From positions 101,559-165,558 of the forward strand of contig NZ_SMOD01000018.1 of assembly GCF_004353905.1 (NCBI RefSeq): a DNA stretch of 64,000 nt, written 5' to 3'. Shown here one piece after another: positions 59,275 to 64,000 of this stretch (the stretch's first letter is position 1; each line of letters opens with the position of its first letter). The notes beneath the pieces are model-generated. The model saw nothing but the letters and a program-made list of their open reading frames with translations, did not search any database and was not told where the DNA came from. Source of the DNA: Paraburkholderia guartelaensis. GTDB taxonomy: Bacteria; Pseudomonadota; Gammaproteobacteria; Burkholderiales; Burkholderiaceae. The position numbers and the translations under genes are program-made.

Positions 59275-60702
59275 TTAGCGCGAAGCGATGGCCTGCTGGG
59301 CGCCCGTTTTCGCGGCGGCATAGTCGACGACAGCGCCCGACGTGTGCTGTGCGTAGGCATCGGCGCCCGCTTTCTGCAGGAAGGCGGTGACACCGCCGTG
59401 CGCGTCGCGCACGTACCAGGCGTCGGAAGCGAAGAGCTTCTGGCCGCTGTCATGGTCCTGCACGTATACAGCGCGTACCTTGCTGCCCGACTGTTCGAGT
59501 TTCGCGAGCGCAGCGAACCCTTCCGCCGCGTTCGCATAGTTGCGCACGTGTGCCTCGTTTGCGACCCACACCTGCGTTACCGCGAGGAAATCGCGAATGG
59601 GCTTGCCGGTTAGCGCGTCGTTCGTGGTGAGCGGTTGCCGCGCGTAGTTCTTCAGCGCGGCGTCATAGTCGAGCCCCGACTCCTTGAACGCCTCGCGGAT
59701 GTAGCGGTCGTCGATGAACGTGTTCGCATCGAGATTGACATCCGTTTTCTTGAGCAGCTTAAGCGTGTCGATGGCGGTCGCCACGGCCTGGCGGTACTCC
59801 GGCTTCCAGGTGAGATCGCGCGTTTGCAGGCCGAGCGGCCCATGATAGAGATAATCGACAGGCGCCTCGATGCCCGTCACCTTCTCGATCAGCAGGCTGT
59901 ACTTTTCCGGATCATCTGCGATCAGGCGATTCGCTTCGATTGCCGCGCGCAGATACGCGACCACCACTTCGGGGTACTTCTGCGCGTAGGCGGCATCGAC
60001 GAGCGCGCCGTGAAAGGTGGGCGCATGGCTTTGCGCGCCGTCGTAGATCTTGCGGGCGATGCCGCGGTACGGGAACAGATCGGCGAACGGCACGAAGTCG
60101 GCGTGGGCGTCGATCTTGGCCGCCTTGAGCGCGCTGCCGGCCACTTCCGGTGCTTGCGTGATGATGTTCACGTCGGTATCCGGGTTCCAGCCTTGCGCCT
60201 TGATCGCACGCAGCAGCATGCCGTGCGACGTCGAGGCGAACGGTACCGAGATCGTTTTGCCCTTGAGGTCGGCGATCGAATGTACCGGCGAGTTGACGGG
60301 CACGACGATGCCGTTGCCGCTGCCATCGGTGCTGCCTTCGAGCACGGTGATGAAGAGGCTCTTTCGGCCCGCTTTCTGAAACGCTGCGCCATTGAGCGAG
60401 CCCGGGAAATCCGCCATGGCGCCAAAGTCGAGTTTGCCGGCCACCATTTCGTTCGTGAGCGGCGCGCCGGAAGTGAAGTCTTTCCATTGCACGTCGTAGG
60501 TGACGTTCGCGTATTTGCCGGTGTGCGGCAGATACTTGTCGAGCAGATGCAATTCGCGGATCAGGAGGCCGCCCGTCGCGCAGTTGATGGTCGCGTCCTG
60601 GGTGCCGATCGCGACGCGAATCGTCTCGGCGTGTACGGTGATCGCGGCGCTCAACAGCAGCGGGGCGGCGAGAAGGCGAAGTATCCGTTGGCGTGTTTTC
60701 AT
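59275..60702 (-). CDS. ABC transporter binding protein with an added NosL-like C-terminal domain
   Basis: 475 residues from the ATG ending at 60702 (signal peptide LRLLAAPLLLSAAITVHA). Residues about 25-340 are a sulfonate/taurine-type binding protein (ETIRVAIGTQDATINCATGG; LDFGAMADFPGSL; DLKGKTISVPFASTSHGMLL). The last about 100 residues are extra: SKVRAVYVQDHDSGQKLFAS, then DAWYVRDAHGGVTAFLQKAG and YAQHTSGAVVDYAAA. This recalls the NosL fold (AVYVxDh, DAxYV, AFxxxxxA-fAxxxGG), which binds a metal in nitrous-oxide reductase maturation. The usual length is near 330, so the fusion is a real oddity. It fits a substrate that meets a redox enzyme encoded in the same operon. Confidence 0.8.
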   Translation of the reverse strand: MKTRQRILRLLAAPLLLSAAITVHAETIRVAIGTQDATINCATGGLLIRELHLLDKYLPHTGKYANVTYDVQWKDFTSGAPLTNEMVAGKLDFGAMADFPGSLNGAAFQKAGRKSLFITVLEGSTDGSGNGIVVPVNSPVHSIADLKGKTISVPFASTSHGMLLRAIKAQGWNPDTDVNIITQAPEVAGSALKAAKIDAHADFVPFADLFPYRGIARKIYDGAQSHAPTFHGALVDAAYAQKYPEVVVAYLRAAIEANRLIADDPEKYSLLIEKVTGIEAPVDYLYHGPLGLQTRDLTWKPEYRQAVATAIDTLKLLKKTDVNLDANTFIDDRYIREAFKESGLDYDAALKNYARQPLTTNDALTGKPIRDFLAVTQVWVANEAHVRNYANAAEGFAALAKLEQSGSKVRAVYVQDHDSGQKLFASDAWYVRDAHGGVTAFLQKAGADAYAQHTSGAVVDYAAAKTGAQQAIASR

Positions 60703-60748
60703 GATCTGTTTGGCGAGCAATACGGGAACCGTCGTGGGGTGACAGCGG

Positions 60749-60994
60749 TTAGCGCAACAGGTATGGAATGTCGACCTTGACTGCGCCGGTCGGGCAGTCG
60801 CGTTCGCAGGGCATGCAATACCAGCATTCGTCGAATTGCATATAGGCCTTACCCTTGCTCACGTCGATTGCGAGCAGGTCGAGCGGGCACACATCCACGC
60901 AAACTGTGCAGCCTTTGTCGGCGATGCAGCGGTCCTCGTCGATCGTGACCGGCGCACTGCTGCGCTTGAAGATTTCGTGCGGCGTATAGGACAT
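60749..60994 (-). CDS. Two-cluster ferredoxin, AprB-like subunit
   Basis: 81 residues from the ATG ending at 60994. The first cluster site is CIADKGCTVCVDVCPLDLL and the second CWYCMPCERDCPTGAVKVD, giving two [4Fe-4S] sites. The odd first spacing (C-x5-C-x2-C-x3-C) and the tail PTGAVKVDIPYLLR resemble the beta subunit of adenylylsulfate reductase. It starts 11 bases after the AprA-like gene, so the two are surely made together. It would pass electrons between the flavoprotein and a membrane or soluble donor. Confidence 0.88.
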   Translation of the reverse strand: MSYTPHEIFKRSSAPVTIDEDRCIADKGCTVCVDVCPLDLLAIDVSKGKAYMQFDECWYCMPCERDCPTGAVKVDIPYLLR

Positions 60995-61005
60995 ATTCGG
61001 ATTCC

Positions 61006-62754
61006 TCAGTGTTCGGTGACGAGTTCCGCGCTTTCCTGGTCGGGGCGAATGCGCAGCTGATCGTAGGCGCCTCGATCCGCTTGCGCGAGCGGGACGATGT
61101 ACGGCTCGACCGCGCGCTTTTCGCTCGTCATCCTGCCGGATGCGTCCTTGCGCAGGTGCGTGTGGCAGAACCATTCGGCGTCGTTGCGCTGCGGGTAATC
61201 GACTCGGTGGTGATACAGGCCCCAGCGGCTCTCGGTGCGGAACAGCGAGGCGCGCGCCGCCATTTCCGCGCAGTCGCGAATGGCGCGCACCTCGGCGGCG
61301 CGCATCAATTCGTGCGCGTTGTTGGCCTTGATCGACTCGATGTCTTCGGCGATCTCGTCGAAGCGCTGCAGGCCGATCTCCATCTTGCGCGTGACCTTGG
61401 GTGGCTGAAGATAGTCGTTCACCATGCGGCGCAGCTTGTATTCGACCTGCGCCGGAGCGAGTCCGTTTTCGCGCTCCAGCGGCGCATAGATGCGTGCGCG
61501 TTCGGCGGCGATCTGTGCCTCATCGAGGTTCGCGTGTTCGCGGCCTTCCACGTACTCGGCCGCGTTGGCGCCCGCGAACCAGCCGTAGGTGAACGCGCCC
61601 AGCATGTAGTTGTGGGGCACGGCCGCCATGTCGCCTGCTGCATACAGGCCGGGCACGGTCGTTTCCGCGCGCGAATTCACGTAGACGCCCGATGCGCTAT
61701 GCCCGCTGCAAAAGCCGATCTCGGAGATATGCATCTCGACCATCTGCTGGCGGTAGTCCGTGCCGCGGCCCGCGTGGAACCGGCCCCGGCTCGGGCGCTC
61801 GTTGGTGTGCAGGATCTGCTCGATGGTCTGAATCGTTTCCTCGGCAAGATGGTCGAGCTTCAGGAACACGGGGCCGTTGCCGCTTTGCAGCTCCTGGTAG
61901 AACTCCCACATCATCTGGCCGCTCCAGTAGTCGCATTCGATGAAGCGCTCGCCCTTGCCGTTCGCGGTGAAGCCGCCGAGCGGCCCGGTGACATACGCAC
62001 ATGCCGGTCCGTTGTAGTCCTTAATAAGCGGATTGATTTGAAAGCATTCCAGATTCGCGAGGGCGGCGCCCGCGTGGTACGCCATGGCATAGCCGTCGCC
62101 TGCATTCGTCGGGTTCTCGTAAGTCCCCATGAGGTAGCCGGAGGAGGGCAGACCCAGGCGCCCGGCTGCGCCGCAGCACAGGATGACGGCTTTCGCGCGC
62201 ACCACGTGGAACTGCGCCGTGCGGCAGTCGAAGCCGAGCACGCCGCTTACGCGGCCCCGCGAGTCGGTCATGAGCCGCGTGGCGACGATGCGGTTCGTGA
62301 TCTCGATGCGTGCGCGTTTGAGCTGCCGGTAGAGGATCTTTTTCACGTCGTGTCCTTCGGGCATGGGCAGCACATATGCGCCCATGTGATGGACCTTCTT
62401 CACGGCGTAGTCGCCGTTGCCGTCCTTCTCGAACTTCACGCCCCAGCGGTCGAGCTGCTCGATGGTCGTGAAGCTGTGGCGCGCATAGGCATACACGGCT
62501 TCCTGGTCGACAATGCCGTCGTTCGCGACGGTGATCTCGCGAGTGTATTGCTCGGGCGTGGCGTGCCCGGGAATGATGGCGTTATTGAGGCCGTCCATGC
62601 CCATTGAGATCGCGCCGCTGCGCTTGACGTTGGCTTTTTCGAGCAGCAACACCTTGAGCGCCGGGTTGCGTTCCTTGGCTTTGATTGCAGCCATTGGGCC
62701 GGCCGTGCCGCCGCCGACGACCACGATGTCGTATTCGAGCACTTCGGTATTCAT
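61006..62754 (-). CDS. FAD-dependent oxidoreductase, AprA-like (fumarate reductase/succinate dehydrogenase flavoprotein family)
   Basis: 582 residues. The FAD motif is VVVGGGTAGPMAAIKA at the N-terminus, with SGAISMGMDGLNNAIIPGHA near 55 and a C-terminal FAD segment VPGLYAAGDMAAVPHNYMLG, then AFTYGWFAGANAAEY. The last third (MAARASLFRTESRWGLYHHR, VDYPQRNDAEWFCHTHLRK) is like AprA, the APS reductase alpha subunit. It begins in a 4-base overlap with the GntR gene. A flavoprotein plus ferredoxin of Apr type beside a sulfonate-type importer suggests redox chemistry on a sulfur-containing compound. True APS reduction is doubtful without other sulfite genes here. Confidence 0.85.
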   Translation of the reverse strand: MNTEVLEYDIVVVGGGTAGPMAAIKAKERNPALKVLLLEKANVKRSGAISMGMDGLNNAIIPGHATPEQYTREITVANDGIVDQEAVYAYARHSFTTIEQLDRWGVKFEKDGNGDYAVKKVHHMGAYVLPMPEGHDVKKILYRQLKRARIEITNRIVATRLMTDSRGRVSGVLGFDCRTAQFHVVRAKAVILCCGAAGRLGLPSSGYLMGTYENPTNAGDGYAMAYHAGAALANLECFQINPLIKDYNGPACAYVTGPLGGFTANGKGERFIECDYWSGQMMWEFYQELQSGNGPVFLKLDHLAEETIQTIEQILHTNERPSRGRFHAGRGTDYRQQMVEMHISEIGFCSGHSASGVYVNSRAETTVPGLYAAGDMAAVPHNYMLGAFTYGWFAGANAAEYVEGREHANLDEAQIAAERARIYAPLERENGLAPAQVEYKLRRMVNDYLQPPKVTRKMEIGLQRFDEIAEDIESIKANNAHELMRAAEVRAIRDCAEMAARASLFRTESRWGLYHHRVDYPQRNDAEWFCHTHLRKDASGRMTSEKRAVEPYIVPLAQADRGAYDQLRIRPDQESAELVTEH

Positions 62755-63521
62755 TGCGTTTTCCTTCCCCGTGCACGGGTTTTCTGGCGGTCGACGCGCA
62801 GCCGGTACTGGAAGGCGTCGCCGCGGAAATACAGGTATTCGTAGTCGATGGGATTGCCGGATGCGTCGTGCGTCAGGCGCTCGATGCGCAGCACGGGGCT
62901 GCCGTCTTCCACGCGCAGGGCGCGGGCGATGTCGTCGTCGGCGAGAATCGCGTCGATCGACACATCGGCATGGCCGAGCGGCACGCCGCAGTCATTCTCC
63001 AGAATCAGAAAGATGTCGCGCGTGGCGAGGTCAGCGTTGGCGAGCCGTTTGCCGAGCGCTTCGGGCACCCACGTGAGTTCCAGCGAAACCGGTTCGCGGT
63101 TTAGCATGCGCACACGGTGGATTTCCGTGACCGGCGTGCCTTCCGGCAGGTTCAGACGTTGCGCGACGTGGCGATCGGCTTTGATGATCTTGAAGCTGCG
63201 CAACTGGTTGACGATCTCATAGCCCATCGACGACATCGCTTCCGCGAAGCCTTGCAGCGAGGTCACATTCTGGAATGCCTTGGGCCTGGAGACGAACGTG
63301 CCTTTGCCGTGGAGCTTGAAGACCAGGCCTTCCTTTTGCAGATCGCCTAGCGCCTGGCGCACGGTAATGCGGCTGACGCCGAACAGGGTGCATAGCTCGT
63401 GTTCGGAGGGCATCTGGCTGTGCGGCGCGTAGGTGCCGTTCAGGATGCGCTCTCGGAGCGTGTCCTTGATCTGTACGTAGAGCGGCTGGGGGGATAGCGC
63501 CACCAGATTCGTTCGGGACAT
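62751..63521 (-). CDS. GntR-family regulator with UTRA ligand domain (HutC subfamily)
   Basis: 256 residues. The N-terminal winged helix reads PLYVQIKDTLRERILNGTYA, then SEHELCTLFGVSRITVRQAL and GLVFKLHGKGTFVS. The UTRA effector domain follows (VTEIHRVRMLNREPVSLELT; LILENDCGVPLGHADVSIDA). It is the first gene of the eight-gene operon and overlaps the flavoprotein gene by 4 bases, so it probably controls its own operon. A palindrome 6 bases above its start is a likely operator. The inducer would be the imported compound. Confidence 0.92.
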   Translation of the reverse strand: MSRTNLVALSPQPLYVQIKDTLRERILNGTYAPHSQMPSEHELCTLFGVSRITVRQALGDLQKEGLVFKLHGKGTFVSRPKAFQNVTSLQGFAEAMSSMGYEIVNQLRSFKIIKADRHVAQRLNLPEGTPVTEIHRVRMLNREPVSLELTWVPEALGKRLANADLATRDIFLILENDCGVPLGHADVSIDAILADDDIARALRVEDGSPVLRIERLTHDASGNPIDYEYLYFRGDAFQYRLRVDRQKTRARGRKTQ

Positions 63522-63527
63522 GGTTGG

Positions 63528-63541
63528 CTTGTCATAACAAG
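63528..63541. promoter_or_regulatory. Palindrome CTTGTCATAACAAG, candidate GntR operator
   Basis: CTTGT-CATA-ACAAG is a perfect 5-base inverted repeat 6 bases above the GntR start codon, with the TTGTnnnnACAA form common for HutC-type regulators. A dimer bound here would block initiation at a promoter just upstream; a possible -35/-10 pair on the minus strand is TTGTCG and TAGACT near 63577 and 63555. The gap 63522-63703 holds nothing else that I can support. Confidence 0.6.
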
Positions 63542-63598
63542 ATGGATCTGCAGTCTAGTCAGGGTTCCATTTGCGACAAACTAACGAATTCTGATATG

Positions 63599-63703
63599 TA
63601 TTTCTTTGGTGTTTGGGTTGGGTTTGCTTTGTTGTGGTTTTTGGTGCTATCGCGGAGGGGGGTGGTTCTTGGCGCTTTGGCATTGCCGCCGCAAAGAAAG
63701 TAG
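63599..63703. other. G/T-rich low-complexity stretch bordering the IS element
   Basis: Runs such as TTTGGGTTGGGTTTGCTTTG and GGAGGGGGGTGG occur here, ending in GCCGCCGCAAAGAAAGTAG directly before the IS end. I see no gene. A stretch of this look may be a dispersed noncoding repeat into which the IS inserted, but a genome comparison would be needed to say so. Confidence 0.3.
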
Positions 63704-64000
63704 GGGGCCTGTCATAAATTTTGTGTGTAAGGCATAACATGTAGCTCAAGGAGCATGTATGCCACGCAAACCCAAGACGTCCCCCGAGGCCCTGACGGCG
63801 TTGCCGTCCATTCCGAAGGAACTGATCGACCAGTTCGTGAAGGGGCCGATGACGGCCGAAGCGGTGCATGCCGCCTCAGCGGCGTTCAAGAAGGCGCTGA
63901 TCGAGCGGGCGCTGGGCGCCGAACTTGGACACCATCTGGGCTATCCGGCCGGCGCCGTGCGGCCCGAGAACGCGACCAACCAGCGCAACGGCAAGAGCGG
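63704..64000 (+). mobile_element. Left end of an IS256-family insertion sequence
   Basis: GGGGCCTGTCATAAATTTTG at 63704 looks like an IS terminal inverted repeat, followed 55 bases later by a transposase start. Composition and codon use of the coding part resemble mobile elements common in Burkholderiales. The right end lies outside the window, so neither the target duplication nor the exact boundary can be fixed. Confidence 0.75.
63759..64000 (+). CDS. IS256-family transposase, N-terminal part (truncated by window edge)
   Basis: 80 residues are visible from ATG 63759, with AAGGAG upstream: ALTALPSIPKELIDQFVKGP, then KKALIERALGAELGHHLGYP and NATNQRNGKS. IERALGAEL-HLGY followed by NxRNGxS is the typical start of mutator-type (IS256) transposases. 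The DDE catalytic domain lies beyond the window, so whether the gene is intact is unknown. Confidence 0.93.
   Translation, partial: MPRKPKTSPEALTALPSIPKELIDQFVKGPMTAEAVHAASAAFKKALIERALGAELGHHLGYPAGAVRPENATNQRNGKS

Noticed and set aside
61009..62607. 532-residue plus frame opposite the AprA-like flavoprotein
   Set aside because: The minus-strand gene has FAD motifs and operon overlaps; the plus frame has none and no ribosome site.
1..64000. CRISPR arrays, rRNA and tRNA genes
   Set aside because: No regular direct repeats with spacers, and no cloverleaf-like or rRNA-like stretches were noticed by eye; a tRNAscan or Infernal run would be decisive.

Overview
The window is about 64 kb of high-GC DNA with short intergenic gaps, many ATGA-type start/stop overlaps and strong G/C preference at third codon positions. 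The gene order of its type VI secretion (T6SS) locus, the DUF6496-type protein with a lysine/alanine tail, and the IS256-type element fit Burkholderiales, most likely Paraburkholderia, Burkholderia or Caballeronia. This assignment is an inference from gene content. I saw no rRNA, tRNA or CRISPR array.

Layout. (1) 1-5.3 kb: end of a chemotaxis receptor, a D-threonine-aldolase-like PLP enzyme, a CSS-EAL cyclic-di-GMP phosphodiesterase and two envelope proteins. (2) 5.35-9.04 kb: a minus-strand ABC importer operon of the nitrate/sulfonate/taurine type with two different periplasmic binding proteins. (3) 9.3-40.7 kb: a complete T6SS locus. tssJ-tssK-tssL run on minus; a TPR lipoprotein, tssB, tssC, hcp, tssE, tssF, tssG, tssH and tssA run on plus; an OmpA-like gene, tagF and tssM run on minus, followed by an M15 peptidase. 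Between tssA and the OmpA gene lies a variable cargo island (23.4-32.9 kb): vgrG, a putative membrane-acting effector with a multi-pass partner, a paralogue of that partner, two intact PAAR genes, at least two PAAR remnants, and small secreted or broken genes of lower GC. (4) 40.7-47.4 kb: a protein with a possible nuclease motif, the DUF6496-type protein, a LysR/hydrolase divergent pair, an MltF-like lytic transglycosylase and small envelope proteins. (5) 47.5-51.0 kb: a methionine-rich periplasmic peptide, a YedY-like molybdoenzyme and a cytochrome b561 (minus) facing an ECF sigma factor and its NrsF-type anti-sigma (plus). Two divergent GTAACC-N16-CGAA promoters sit between them. This matches the SigF/NrsF-YedY-MrpX hypochlorite-defence arrangement. 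(6) 51.0-56.1 kb: a ClC channel, an SDR, an aldo/keto reductase, then what looks like a decayed graspetide (microviridin/marinostatin-type) locus and a lipoprotein. (7) 56.2-63.5 kb: an eight-gene minus-strand operon: GntR regulator, AprA-like flavoprotein, AprB-like ferredoxin, binding protein, permease, ATPase, HEAT-repeat protein and DUF971 protein. (8) 63.7 kb to the end: left end of an IS256-family element.

The most interesting points are the decayed graspetide pair, the paired SigF-type promoters, the PAAR-seeded recombination in the T6SS cargo island, and the transporter-coupled AprAB-like oxidoreductase operon of unknown substrate. All domain names come from reading motifs by eye; no searches were run.
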